Source: Dethiosulfatarculus sandiegensis (lineage in GTDB: Bacteria > Desulfobacterota > Desulfarculia > Desulfarculales > Desulfarculaceae). From it: a stretch of 64,000 nt of DNA. Positions 25,845 through 34,741 of this stretch are shown one piece after another. Position 1 is the stretch's first letter; each line of letters begins with the position of its first letter. The DNA lies in assembly GCF_000931935.2 (NCBI RefSeq), contig NZ_AZAC01000067.1, forward strand, positions 62,001 through 126,000, given 5' to 3'. Made by a program: the position numbers and the translations under genes. The notes under the pieces were generated by a model. That model was not told the DNA's origin, made no database searches, and was given only the letters and a program-made list of their open reading frames with translations.

Positions 25845-26255
25845 ATGGAAGTCAGCGAAACCGCAGCCTGCGGCATTACCGAACGCAAGTTCGCCATTGT
25901 TTGTGAAGAAGAGGATTTGCCGGAAATCTATCGCATCTTTCACAAGGCCCAGACCAATGTGGGCCATCATGAGCCGGATGTGCTGGACGATCTGAAGACC
26001 CAGATCGACTATATTGTGCGTCCCGACGAAAACCCCACCGACGATCCCGAATTTGACAGCTTCGTGTGGGAGGAAGAGGACGGCGAGTACCGTCTGATCT
26101 TCACCGAGACCCAGACCGGCCAGCTGCTCAAGATTCTGAACGCCATTGATGATCCGGAACAGGAATTCAATCGCGAGTTCAACCAGAAACTCATGGACGA
26201 CATGATGGAGATGGCCCCGTCCATCTTGGACAACCTGCCGATCATCAACCGTTAG
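25845..26255 (+). CDS. small acidic protein of unknown function
   Basis: 136 residues, ATG 25845 with GAAGAGAGG upstream, 54 bases after the gcvH-like gene. Glu and Asp make up a large share (EEEDLPEIYRIF, FDSFVWEEEDGEYRLIFTET, DDPEQEFNREFNQKLMDDMMEM). The pattern suggests a compact alpha+beta domain followed by a helix; no motif, signal peptide or membrane span was recognised. Strong codon bias, like its neighbours, argues that it is real and well expressed. It may be a partner subunit of the GcvH-like or thioredoxin-like protein. Confidence 0.75.
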   Translation: MEVSETAACGITERKFAIVCEEEDLPEIYRIFHKAQTNVGHHEPDVLDDLKTQIDYIVRPDENPTDDPEFDSFVWEEEDGEYRLIFTETQTGQLLKILNAIDDPEQEFNREFNQKLMDDMMEMAPSILDNLPIINR

Positions 26256-26393
26256 GCAGCTTGCTGACGAGCTCCCCCGGGGCTTTGTCAGCCGCTGATC
26301 GTCATGAAAAACTAAAAAGTTTTTAGGCGATTGGCTCGGAAATCAAGGCTTTTCAGCCTCGCAATTAGGCGGACCGCAAGCGGCCCGCTTTAG

Positions 26394-26411
26394 GGCTGTT
26401 TGTAAACAGCC
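26394..26411 (+). repeat. short hairpin GGCTGTTT-gt-AAACAGCC before the sulfatase-fold gene
   Basis: An 8-base perfect stem with a 2-base loop (in RNA a 4-base loop after opening one pair), 20 bases before the start codon at 26432. A nearly identical element stands 23 bases before the start of the potassium transporter gene at 62435. Confidence 0.5.
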
Positions 26412-26431
26412 TGGTTAGGAGCGATGACAAA

Positions 26432-27736
26432 ATGAACGTTGTTATGATCATCATGGACAGCCTGCGCTGGGACTACGTCGGGGCCTATGGCAATGACTGG
26501 ATCAAGACCCCGAATATGGACCGCCTGGCTTCCGAAGGCACCATGTTTGAGTACTGCTACTCCGAGGGCCTTCCCACTGTGCCCACCCGCACAACTTTTT
26601 TCACCGGCCGCTACACCTTCCCCTTCAGGGGTTGGCAGCGTATCGAGCCCAAAGACGTGCTTTTGGCCGAGACTCTGTGGAACAAGGGCGTGGACACAGC
26701 CATGATCACAGACGTCTACCATCTGCATAAGCCTTCCATGGCTTTTGAGCGCGGCTTTGACTACACCGAACACGTCAGGGGCCATGAAGGCGATCCCTGG
26801 ATCGTGGACCCGGATGTGGACGTGAGCGAGCGCCTGGAGCAGGTTCACAAGAGCCACGGCAACGACAGGTCCGTGAAGGCTCAGATCGAACAGTACCTGA
26901 AGAACGTGAGCTGGTGGGAAGGTGAAGAAGACACCTTTGTGGCCCGCGTCATGCGTTCCGGCGCCGAATGGCTGGACCGCCGCAAGAGCGACGAGCGTCC
27001 CTTCCTGTTGTGGCTGGACTGCTTTGACCCCCACGAGCCCTGGGATCCGCCCGAGCCCTACCGCAGCCTGTACACCGACCCCGAGTACAAGGGCAAGGAC
27101 ATCATCCAGCCCATCCCCGGACCGGTGGAAGGATACCTGACCGAAGACGAACTTGAGAATATCAAAAACCTGTATGCCGGCAAGATCACCCTTTGCGACA
27201 AGTGGCTGGGTTACATCCTGGACAAACTGGAAGAAAAGGGCATCTTGGACGACACCATGGTGATCTTCACCACAGACCACGGCGAGCCTTTCGGCGAGCA
27301 CGGCTACCTGAAGAAGGCCCAGCCCGGCCTGTACGACACCCTGGCCCGCATCCCCCTGATCGTGCGTCATCCCAAGGGACTCGGCGCCGGTAAGAAGGTC
27401 AAGGCCCTGGTCGAGACCACCGAGATCTTCCCCACCGTGTTGGATGCCTTTGGCGTCAAAAAACCGCCCAAGGCCCATGGCGAGAGCCTTATTCCGCTGA
27501 TGGCCGGTGAAAAAGACAAGATCCGCGACTACGCCTACATGGGCTACTACAAGCAGTCCTGGAGGATCAGCGACCACAAGTGGAGCTTCCATCTGTATCT
27601 GGCCAAGGGCAAAGAGTCTGAGCTCTATGACTTGGAAGCCGATCCCAAACAGACCAAGAACGTCATAGCCGAGCATCCTGAAAAAGCCAGAGAGCTTGAG
27701 CTTGAACTGCGCCGCTTTGTTTCTGAAATCAGGTAA
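26432..27736 (+). CDS. sulfatase-fold hydrolase with Thr at the catalytic position (1)
   Basis: Cytoplasmic 434-residue enzyme of the alkaline phosphatase/sulfatase superfamily. MIIMDSLRWDYVG supplies the first metal-binding Asp, FFTGRYTFPFRGW follows the active site, FDPHEPWDPP is typical of family members, and IFTTDHGEPFGEHG gives the second metal-binding Asp-His. The catalytic motif reads T49-V-P-T-R53. Sulfatases have Cys or Ser at the first place, which is converted to formylglycine; Thr cannot be. Thr is the nucleophile in related phospho-enzymes such as LtaS and EptA, so this is more likely a phosphoesterase or uses another mechanism. AGGAG stands 10 bases before ATG. Strong codon bias. 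A terminator follows at 27760. Confidence 0.88.
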   Translation: MNVVMIIMDSLRWDYVGAYGNDWIKTPNMDRLASEGTMFEYCYSEGLPTVPTRTTFFTGRYTFPFRGWQRIEPKDVLLAETLWNKGVDTAMITDVYHLHKPSMAFERGFDYTEHVRGHEGDPWIVDPDVDVSERLEQVHKSHGNDRSVKAQIEQYLKNVSWWEGEEDTFVARVMRSGAEWLDRRKSDERPFLLWLDCFDPHEPWDPPEPYRSLYTDPEYKGKDIIQPIPGPVEGYLTEDELENIKNLYAGKITLCDKWLGYILDKLEEKGILDDTMVIFTTDHGEPFGEHGYLKKAQPGLYDTLARIPLIVRHPKGLGAGKKVKALVETTEIFPTVLDAFGVKKPPKAHGESLIPLMAGEKDKIRDYAYMGYYKQSWRISDHKWSFHLYLAKGKESELYDLEADPKQTKNVIAEHPEKARELELELRRFVSEIR

Positions 27737-27759
27737 TTAAGGCCTCTTAACGGCTTTAT

Positions 27760-27801
27760 GGGAAGGATCCCGCTAATTAGGGATCCTTCCCTTACTCTTT
27801 T
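27760..27801 (+). terminator. terminator after the sulfatase-fold gene
   Basis: A perfect 12-base stem, GGGAAGGATCCC and its complement, with an 8-base loop, followed by TTACTCTTTT. It separates the cluster from the PHP gene. Confidence 0.8.
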
Positions 27802-27825
27802 CAACTTCAGCGGCAGGAAGCAGCC

Positions 27826-28944
27826 ATGAAACTGGTAAACCTGCACACCCACAGCCAATGGTCAGACGGATGTCTCCCCGCCCGCACTGTCATGAACCAG
27901 GCTGCCCACCAAACCGATCTGCGGGCTGTTGCCCTTACTGATCACGACACCTTGGCCGGTATAGAACCTTTTTTCGACCAAGCCGCTCAACTGGCCCGTC
28001 AAGGCCTGAATCCACCTCAACCTGTGGCAGGCATAGAACTCAGCCTTTATGAGCCATCCCTTGCGGCCAGCGTGCATATGGTGGGGCTTTTTCCTTTGCC
28101 CGAACCGGCCCTTTTGACCCGGGTTTTAGACAAGGCCTGGTCTGTTCTGGGCGATCACTGCGCAAAGATGAACCAAAACCGGGGTAAAAACGATCTGGAA
28201 AAACGCCTTGTCAAGGCCTTTGAACTCAATCTGGATCATTTGGCCGAATACCGGAGAACCCTGGAAGAGGCCAAAGCCATGGTATTGGCCGGTTTGGACC
28301 AGCGTAAGCAGGATTTATTTGAAGCGGATAAAAAGCAAAATGACCTGATCAAGCTGCCCTCTCCGGCCACTTATCAGGATCTGATTGAAAATTGGCCGCA
28401 ACTGACCGCACCTTCCTATGAGGAGCGCATCGGCCTTTATGTCCTGCGCAAAAGCAGCCAAAGGGCCGAGCGCCTGGCCCGCATACTGATAATGGAAGAC
28501 GGTTTGACAGAGACCGATGCCCGGCAAAAGGCGGCTGAGCTGCAGGGATGCCTGGCCATGGTGGCCCTGGACCCCAAACTGCTGCCTGATCCCTTGACCG
28601 GAATGTCCATGCTGAATGAGGCTGGCGCCGTGACCATACTGGCCCATCCAGCCATTGACAACCATCGCATATCCCTTGAGGAGTATGATCAGGCTGTGAC
28701 TCTGCCCCTTATCAAGGCCGGGCTCAACGGTATAGAGACGGCCTATCCATATGACCCGATTTATCGGCAAGCGGCCATGAATCACTACCAGCGCCTTGCC
28801 CGGGAAAACGGCCTTCTCACCTCATGCGGCACCGATTATCACGGAGACGGCCGCTCCGGCCTTACCGACCCCATGCTGACAATCGATACGGCGGAAAGAC
28901 TTTTGGCTGAGCTTGAGGTGGAGTTGCCCCAGGAGGCTCCTTAG
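27826..28944 (+). CDS. PHP-domain phosphoesterase with a central insertion
   Basis: The N-terminal part carries PHP motif I (NLHTHSQWSDGCL) and motif II (ALTDHDTLAGI); GIELSLYE is motif III. Later HP in TILAHPAIDNHR and TSCGTDYHGDG complete the trinuclear metal site. This is the layout of TrpH/YciV-type 3',5'-nucleotide phosphatases, which are about 290 residues. Here 372 residues include a helical insertion of roughly 100 residues (about 110-230), rich in Glu, Lys and Gln. AGGAAG precedes ATG 27826. The gene sits directly before a glucosylglycerate-synthase-like gene, so it might act as the phosphatase for that product, but this is a guess from position. Confidence 0.82.
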   Translation: MKLVNLHTHSQWSDGCLPARTVMNQAAHQTDLRAVALTDHDTLAGIEPFFDQAAQLARQGLNPPQPVAGIELSLYEPSLAASVHMVGLFPLPEPALLTRVLDKAWSVLGDHCAKMNQNRGKNDLEKRLVKAFELNLDHLAEYRRTLEEAKAMVLAGLDQRKQDLFEADKKQNDLIKLPSPATYQDLIENWPQLTAPSYEERIGLYVLRKSSQRAERLARILIMEDGLTETDARQKAAELQGCLAMVALDPKLLPDPLTGMSMLNEAGAVTILAHPAIDNHRISLEEYDQAVTLPLIKAGLNGIETAYPYDPIYRQAAMNHYQRLARENGLLTSCGTDYHGDGRSGLTDPMLTIDTAERLLAELEVELPQEAP

Positions 28945-29053
28945 CCGGAGGTTAATTCCCCGCCTGGTAGTTGATTGCAGACAGCCTGCCCATGGTTCTA
29001 TTCTTATATATAGGGCCGCTGGCGTTGGGCTCTGTTTTTAACAGGAGAATTAA

Positions 29054-30400
29054 ATGAGTGATTTCTGCCAGAATTCGACTATGGTGACCACCCTGCATCT
29101 GCTTCAGCAAGATTCCGGGCAGATGCAGGAACTGTTGAAGGCAAACGCCTTGGAAAAAAAACCGGTCCTGATTGTCCCCTGCTTGGCCAGTGAATTTACA
29201 GCTCCGGACCGTGCGAAGGTTTTTGCCAATATTCTTCAGGAATTGGCCAAGATCGACTATCTGGAGGAAATCATTTTCGGCCTTGATAAGGCAGATGAGT
29301 CCGAATACCGCCTGCTTTTGGAGCTTGTAGAGCAGGCGGGATTGAAAAACACCCTGGTGCAGTGGAATGACGGCCCTGACTGGAAGCCGGTTTACCAGAA
29401 GCTGAGCCAGGCCGGTCTTGATTTTTCCCAACCGGGCAAGGGCCGCAATATGTTTCTGAGCTTTGGCATTGCCCTGGCTTTGGGGGCCAGGGTGGTGGGG
29501 ATTGTCGATGCCGACATCAAGACCTTTGCCAGGGAGCAGGTGGATCGGCTTTTCTTTCCCCTGGTGGTGCTTGATTATGACTTTGCCAAGGCCTACTATG
29601 CCCGCCTGCACCAGAATAAATTATACGGGAGGGTGAAAAGGCTTCTTCTCGATCCCCTTCTTATAGCTCTTAAAAGGAAATTTTCCGATTCCTCGGCTGA
29701 CAAGTTTCTAAGGATAATCGATTTCCTTTTGGCCTTCCGCTACCAGCTTTCGGGCGAGGCGGCCTTCAGGTCGGATTTTCTGCGTAAAACCAGGGTGGCC
29801 ACCAACTGGGGCGTGGAAATCTATACCTTGATGGAGGCCTACCGCAAGGCCTCGGGCATCTGCCAGGTGGAGTTCTCTCCGGCCCATTTTGACCATAAGC
29901 ATCAGGAAGAGAGTGGAGCCAAACCCCAAGGGGCCCTGCAACACATGTCCACGGATATTATCACCACCTTGATGAACAGCCTGATGGTGGAAGAGGGGCT
30001 TGAGATCACCCCCACCTTTTTCCGGGATCTGGCGGTTACCTATCAATCAGTTGCCGAGCAGCTTATCAAGAAATACCGTCATGAATCCCTTTTCAATAAT
30101 CTGGATTATGATCGGGATGAAGAGGAACGGCTGGTGCGGCATATATTCAGGCCCGCCTTGGTCTCCACCGGCGAGCAGTTGGCCAGTCAGTCCCGTCTGG
30201 CCGAGATGTTTTTGTTTTTCGTAAACAGCCACCCAGAATTCGGGGAGTACATGGACCAGGGCCTGGCCCGGGCCATAAACCAGGTTGCCAACAAGGGCGA
30301 AACCGGGCTGTTCGAGGTCCCCCAAACACCTTCCTGGGAGCGGGCCTGCGATAAGATTCCCGGTATATTCCAGGAATTGAGAACCCTGGCCGGACGTTGA
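29054..30400 (+). CDS. GT-A glycosyltransferase, glucosyl-3-phosphoglycerate synthase-like
   Basis: A 448-residue protein starting at ATG 29054 with AGGAGAATTAA. The nucleotide-sugar site is visible: PGKGRNMFLSFGIALALGARVVGIVDADI has the lysine-containing loop and the DAD metal motif. QLSGEAAFRSDFL, TNWGVEIYTLME and the C-terminal helical region match glucosyl-3-phosphoglycerate and mannosyl-3-phosphoglycerate synthase-type enzymes. Such enzymes make the compatible solutes glucosylglycerate or mannosylglycerate. No membrane segment. The mpgP/gpgP phosphatase is not obvious nearby; the PHP protein upstream may substitute. Confidence 0.78.
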   Translation: MSDFCQNSTMVTTLHLLQQDSGQMQELLKANALEKKPVLIVPCLASEFTAPDRAKVFANILQELAKIDYLEEIIFGLDKADESEYRLLLELVEQAGLKNTLVQWNDGPDWKPVYQKLSQAGLDFSQPGKGRNMFLSFGIALALGARVVGIVDADIKTFAREQVDRLFFPLVVLDYDFAKAYYARLHQNKLYGRVKRLLLDPLLIALKRKFSDSSADKFLRIIDFLLAFRYQLSGEAAFRSDFLRKTRVATNWGVEIYTLMEAYRKASGICQVEFSPAHFDHKHQEESGAKPQGALQHMSTDIITTLMNSLMVEEGLEITPTFFRDLAVTYQSVAEQLIKKYRHESLFNNLDYDRDEEERLVRHIFRPALVSTGEQLASQSRLAEMFLFFVNSHPEFGEYMDQGLARAINQVANKGETGLFEVPQTPSWERACDKIPGIFQELRTLAGR

Positions 30401-30441
30401 GCCTCTGTCAAAGGAATTAGAACGCGGGTTTTTGTAAAGAT

Positions 30442-30472
30442 GCCGGCAAAGCCCAAAAAGGACTTTGCCGGC
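30442..30472. terminator. bidirectional hairpin between convergent genes
   Basis: GCCGGCAAAG and its complement form a 10-base stem around an 11-base loop, between the ends of the plus-strand glycosyltransferase and the minus-strand PLP enzyme. Tracts of T after it are weak on both sides. Confidence 0.55.
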
Positions 30473-30513
30473 GTGGGGCAGGCACCGAATCGGCCTTGAT
30501 CAGTTTCGTCTTA

Positions 30514-31470
30514 TCAGCAATCCAGCCTTTCAACTCCTTCGGTCAGGAAAAGGCCTTCCGTGCTTAAGTATCTTTCTCCAGTGTCATAAAACAGGCAAAC
30601 CACCTTGCCCGTGGCCCGGGGATTCTCTTGGATGAGACCGTTTGCCACTGCTGCCGCGCAACCCGAGGTGGGGCCGACCAAAAGACCTTCCGTTTTGGCT
30701 ATGAGCCTGGTCCATTCATAGGCCTCTTCGTCATCCACTGTTACGATTCGGTCCAGCAGATGGCGGGAGCGCTTGAAGTTTTCGGTTTGAAAGCCGGGGC
30801 CAATACCGGTTATATGGTGTTCGCCCTGTTTCCCGCCTGAATAGACCGGGCTTTTTGCCGGTTCAAAACCCACAATTTTTATTTCCGGATTCATGGCCTT
30901 GAAAAAAGTGGAGAGCCCCTCCAAGGTGCCGCAGGTGCCAAGGCCTATGATTACGGCACCAATCTGGCCTTTGGTCTGCTGCCATATCTCCGGGCCGGTT
31001 GTCCCGTGGTGGGCAAGGCCGTTGTTCCGGTTGGTGTGCTGGCTCAGGAAAAAGGTGGAATCAGGGTGGTTTTCACAATAAGCCAGGGCCCTTTTGCGGG
31101 CGCCCTTGGTATGCTCCGCCGCAGGGGTGATAACCACCTTGGCCCCATAGGCGCAGATGATTTTTTGCCGCTCCAGGCTGCAAAGCTCGCTCATGAAAAG
31201 CCGCACCTTGAAACCCATTACCGCGCCCAAGCTGGCCAGGGCAATGCCGGTGTTTCCGCTGGTGGCCTCGACCACCTCTGTCTCCGGCCCTATCAAGCCC
31301 TTTTGCATGGCCCCCCGGATCATGCCCAATACAGCCCTGTCCTTTACGGACATGGGGTTTAAGAACTCCATTTTGGCCAGTACTCTGCCCTTGGCCTTAG
31401 GAAAGAGCCGGTTCAGTTCAAGCAGGGGGGTCCTTCCCACCAGTTCGGTGAAATCTTTTGCCACAAACAA
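30514..31470 (-). CDS. cysteine synthase-like PLP enzyme (fold type II)
   Basis: 318 residues, TTG 31470 with GAGG upstream. The PLP lysine lies in NPMSVKDRAV, the substrate loop is EATSGNTGIALA, and the phosphate-binding loop reads GLGTCGTLEG, matching the O-acetylserine/O-phosphoserine sulfhydrylase family. FVGPTSGCAAA-like sequence near the end (VGPTSGCAAAV) fits the cofactor-pyridine site. It likely performs a beta-replacement or beta-elimination on an activated serine, but the acceptor cannot be told. It is the last gene of the operon that starts with the second sulfatase-fold enzyme, 30 bases after the transporter ATPase, so its substrate may be the imported compound. Confidence 0.88.
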   Translation of the reverse strand: MFVAKDFTELVGRTPLLELNRLFPKAKGRVLAKMEFLNPMSVKDRAVLGMIRGAMQKGLIGPETEVVEATSGNTGIALASLGAVMGFKVRLFMSELCSLERQKIICAYGAKVVITPAAEHTKGARKRALAYCENHPDSTFFLSQHTNRNNGLAHHGTTGPEIWQQTKGQIGAVIIGLGTCGTLEGLSTFFKAMNPEIKIVGFEPAKSPVYSGGKQGEHHITGIGPGFQTENFKRSRHLLDRIVTVDDEEAYEWTRLIAKTEGLLVGPTSGCAAAVANGLIQENPRATGKVVCLFYDTGERYLSTEGLFLTEGVERLDC

Positions 31471-31500
31471 CTTGCCACCTCAGTTTCCGCCTGAAAAGGG

Positions 31501-32277
31501 TTACTTCAGTATCTGCTCCAGGAACAACTGGGATCTTTCGTGCTGAGGATTGGTAAAGAATAGCTCCGGAGTGTTGGATTCCACTATCTGGCCACCGTCC
31601 ATAAACAGGACCCGGTCGGCCACTTTCCGGGCAAAACCCATCTCATGCGTCACCACCAGCATGGTCATGCCGCCTTGAGCCAACTCGATCATCACATCGA
31701 GAACCTCTTTGATCATCTCCGGGTCCAACGCGCTGGTGGGTTCGTCAAAGAGCATGATCCTTGGCTTCATGCAAAGGCTTCTGGCTATGGCCACCCTCTG
31801 TTGCTGCCCGCCTGAGAGCTGTCCCGGATATTTATTCGCCTGCTCGGCTATGTGGACCTGGTTAAGGTGGTGCATGGCGGCTTCCATGGCTTCTTTTTTC
31901 GGGGTCTTGCGCACCCAGATCGGAGCCAGGGTGAGGTTTTCCAGCACGGTCAGATGAGGGAAGAGGTTGAAGTGCTGAAAGACCATGCCCACCTCGGCAC
32001 GGACCTTTTCAATGTTCTTCAGGTTGTTGGTGAGTTCAATGCCGTCCACCACCAGTCTGCCCTTCTGGTATTCCTCCAGCCGGTTGATACAGCGGATCAT
32101 GGTCGACTTGCCTGAACCGGAGGGACCGCAGATAACGATGCGCTCCTTGGGCGCTACGGACAGGTTTATATCCTTGAGAACGTGGAACTGGTCATACCAC
32201 TTGTGCAGGCCTTCCATAAGGATGATGGACCCTGAGTTCTGGTTTCCCACGTTTTGAGTGTTCTGGTTGTTTGTCAT
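31501..32277 (-). CDS. aapP: amino-acid ABC transporter ATP-binding protein
   Basis: 258 residues with Walker [11 protein letters not shown]-loop [16 protein letters not shown], signature [15 protein letters not shown], Walker [17 protein letters not shown] and the switch His in [10 protein letters not shown]. This is the polar amino acid (GlnQ/AapP) group. An N-terminal Asn/Gln-rich extension precedes the domain. It energises the permease pair encoded just upstream. Confidence 0.95.
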   Translation of the reverse strand: MTNNQNTQNVGNQNSGSIILMEGLHKWYDQFHVLKDINLSVAPKERIVICGPSGSGKSTMIRCINRLEEYQKGRLVVDGIELTNNLKNIEKVRAEVGMVFQHFNLFPHLTVLENLTLAPIWVRKTPKKEAMEAAMHHLNQVHIAEQANKYPGQLSGGQQQRVAIARSLCMKPRIMLFDEPTSALDPEMIKEVLDVMIELAQGGMTMLVVTHEMGFARKVADRVLFMDGGQIVESNTPELFFTNPQHERSQLFLEQILK

Positions 32278-32308
32278 GTTTTTTGCCTCTCCAGGGGGAA
32301 GTTGGGCT

Positions 32309-33391
32309 TCAGCCTAGTTCACGCTCAATTTTGCGGCTGAATCCGGCCATTACATAGCAGCATCCGAAATAAAGCAGGGCCAGGAAGATATAGGCCTCTG
32401 TGCTGTAGGCCATCCAGTCCGGGTTGGCCAGGACAGATTCAGTGGTTTTCAAAAGATCGTAAAGCGCTATGATCACCAAAAGGGAGGTGTCCTTAAAGGC
32501 CACGATCAGGATGCTGACTGTGGGGGGGATGACTATCTTAAGGGCCTGGGGCAAGATGATAAGCCGCATCATCTGGTAATAGCTGAGTCCCAGGGCTTTG
32601 GCCGCCTCATACTGTCCCTTGGGTATGCCCTGCATTCCACCGCGCACCACCTCGGCGATGTAGGCCGAAGAAAAGATGATCAGGGCCAATTGAGCCCTCA
32701 GGATCTTGTTTACGGTCACGCCTTCGGGGAAGAACAGGGGGAACATCATGGCCGACATGAAAAGCAAGGTGATCAAGGGCACACCCCTGACCAGTTCAAT
32801 ATAGATGACGCTTACAATCCTTATAAAGGGCATCTTGGACTGCCTGCCCAGGGCCAGGATCACGCCCAGGGGATAGGCCCCCAATATGGAAATTGCAGCC
32901 ACAAAAAAGGTGAGGGGAAGACCGCCCCACTGGGCCATCTCAATCGGCATGAGCCCGAAGATGCCGCCGCTCATCAAAGCCCAGATAGCAGGCACTCCGG
33001 CCATCCAGGCATAGGCCAGAGGTTTTTTCCAGAATCGTTTGTGCCAGGTGAAACCCAAAAGAATCAGAAAAAGGCCAATGGCCGTCATAGGGCGCCATTG
33101 CTCTTCATAGGGGTAGAATCCAAAGAAAATAAAACGCAGGTTCTGGGTTACAACCGACCAACAGGCTCCTTCACAATCCTTGCAGTCTTGAGCGCTTGCA
33201 AACCAATTGCTTTTGATAAAGGCCCATTCAAAAAAAGGCGGAACAGTCTGCCAGAGCAAAAGGAGCACCAATATGGTGAGCACCGAGTTAAACGGGGAGC
33301 TGAACAGGTTTTCCCTGATCCAGCCAACCACGCCCACCCTGGTCACCGGAAGCGAGATATCGGTTGTTTCCTTGGCTAGGGGTTGGTTCAT
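32309..33391 (-). CDS. aapM: amino-acid ABC transporter permease, AapM-like
   Basis: About 360 residues with several membrane segments. The EAA loop reads [36 protein letters not shown]. The long N-terminal part with a segment [24 protein letters not shown] is typical of AapM of the general L-amino acid transporter. ATG 33391 is chosen because AAAGG lies 8 bases before it; a GTG at 33400 overlaps the aapQ stop. Confidence 0.93.
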   Translation of the reverse strand: MNQPLAKETTDISLPVTRVGVVGWIRENLFSSPFNSVLTILVLLLLWQTVPPFFEWAFIKSNWFASAQDCKDCEGACWSVVTQNLRFIFFGFYPYEEQWRPMTAIGLFLILLGFTWHKRFWKKPLAYAWMAGVPAIWALMSGGIFGLMPIEMAQWGGLPLTFFVAAISILGAYPLGVILALGRQSKMPFIRIVSVIYIELVRGVPLITLLFMSAMMFPLFFPEGVTVNKILRAQLALIIFSSAYIAEVVRGGMQGIPKGQYEAAKALGLSYYQMMRLIILPQALKIVIPPTVSILIVAFKDTSLLVIIALYDLLKTTESVLANPDWMAYSTEAYIFLALLYFGCCYVMAGFSRKIERELG

Positions 33392-33396
33392 TTGTT

Positions 33397-34587
33397 TCAC
33401 CTTTCAATCAACTGCGCGCGCTTGTTGTACCAGTTCATAAAGGCCGAAGTGGAGAGGCTGAAGGTCAGGTAGACCAGCATGATGATTATTACTCCCTCAA
33501 TGGCCTGTCCGGTCTGGTTGATGGCTGTGTTGGTAATGCTGAAAAAGTCGGGATAGCCGATGCCCACAGCCAGGGAACTGTTTTTGGTCAGGTTAAGCAT
33601 CTGACTGGTGAGAGGTGGAATGATTATCCGCATGGCCTGAGGAATCACAATAAGCCTCAGGATTTTTCCCTTTTTTAAACCCAGTGCCTTGGCAGCCTCG
33701 ATTTGACCCTTGTTGACCGCTTCAATTCCGGCACGGACCACCTCGGCGATGAAGGCCCCGGTGTACATGACCAGGCCGATCAAAAGCGAGATGAATTCAG
33801 GGCTGATGGTAATGCCGCCTCTGAAGTTGAACCCCTTGAGGTGAGGCATGTCCAGAGTCATGGGAGCGCCAAAGCCCAGCCAGACCAAAAGCGGTAGGCC
33901 CCAGACCAGGGCGTTGCCCACACTGAAGACGGGGAAGGGCTTGCCGGTTGCGTCCTGGCGCGCCTTGGCCCAGCGTTGGACCAGGATAGTTGTCAAAAGC
34001 CCCAGCAGCATGGCGATAAGCATGTAGAAAAAGGCGGGGTTGCTTTCCGGTAAGGGCAACATAAGGCCCCTGTTACACAGAAAAACTCCGTCTGTGGGAT
34101 TAAGGGCCTGCCGGGGGCCGGGCAGACTTTGATAGAAAATGGCATACCAGAAAAACAGCTGCAGCAAAGTCGGAATGTTTTGCATAACGTCTATGTAAAG
34201 CGCAGCCAGTTTGGCCACCAGCCAGTTGCTGGAGAGCCTGGCAATACCTACAAACAACCCCAGGGCCAAAGCCAGAAAAGTACCGACCACCGATACCTTG
34301 AGGGTGTTTAGGATGCCGACCAAAAACGCCTTGGCATAGGTGTCTGCCGCAGAATAGCTGATCAGGGATTCACTGATGTCAAAACTGCAGGACTCCCATA
34401 AAAAACCAAATCCAGTGGCAATGGACTGACGGGCTATGTTGGCCTGGGTATTGGTGAATATTATGTAACCGCAGAAAAAGACGGCCAAAAGAGCCAGAGC
34501 CTGGTAGGCCAGCATGCGTTTTTGCGGGTCATACCAAAAAGGCACCGCAGGTGGAGTGTTATTAGTATCGGATGAGTTTTGAACCAT
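33397..34587 (-). CDS. aapQ: amino-acid ABC transporter permease, AapQ-like
   Basis: 396 residues, the length expected for AapQ. It has about eight membrane segments, the characteristic long insertion between them (GPRQALNPTDGVFLCNRGLMLPLP) and the EAA loop [37 protein letters not shown]. It pairs with AapM; the genes touch. Confidence 0.93.
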   Translation of the reverse strand: MVQNSSDTNNTPPAVPFWYDPQKRMLAYQALALLAVFFCGYIIFTNTQANIARQSIATGFGFLWESCSFDISESLISYSAADTYAKAFLVGILNTLKVSVVGTFLALALGLFVGIARLSSNWLVAKLAALYIDVMQNIPTLLQLFFWYAIFYQSLPGPRQALNPTDGVFLCNRGLMLPLPESNPAFFYMLIAMLLGLLTTILVQRWAKARQDATGKPFPVFSVGNALVWGLPLLVWLGFGAPMTLDMPHLKGFNFRGGITISPEFISLLIGLVMYTGAFIAEVVRAGIEAVNKGQIEAAKALGLKKGKILRLIVIPQAMRIIIPPLTSQMLNLTKNSSLAVGIGYPDFFSITNTAINQTGQAIEGVIIIMLVYLTFSLSTSAFMNWYNKRAQLIER

Positions 34588-34665
34588 GTGCCTTGCCTAG
34601 ATCGGCCTTCAAAGCCGGTGCTGTTGTACGCAGGTACTTGATTAAATATCTTTTGGATTATTATC

Positions 34666-34702
34666 AGCTTACCGGCCTGGGCCAGAACCCGGCCGGTAAG
34701 CT
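34666..34702 (-). other. hairpin between aapJ and aapQ
   Basis: AGCTTACCGGCC and its complement form a perfect 12-base stem around a 13-base loop, in the 154-base gap after the binding-protein gene. No T tract follows on the minus strand. Such hairpins often protect the binding-protein mRNA so it outnumbers the permease message. Confidence 0.7.
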
Positions 34703-34741
34703 TTAACTTGAGCTTGCCTTCAGAATAAGGCTTATTACTCT

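Noticed and set aside
26424-26435. Three-codon overlapping upstream frame ATG-ACA-AAA-TGA at the sulfatase-fold gene start
   Set aside because: Too short to judge; the second ATG fits the SD and family start, so I treat the overlap as chance.
26390-27676. Long open frame on the minus strand opposite the first sulfatase-fold gene
   Set aside because: It is a by-product of strong C/G-ending codon bias in the real gene; its protein is Val/Gly/Gln/His-rich with no motif.
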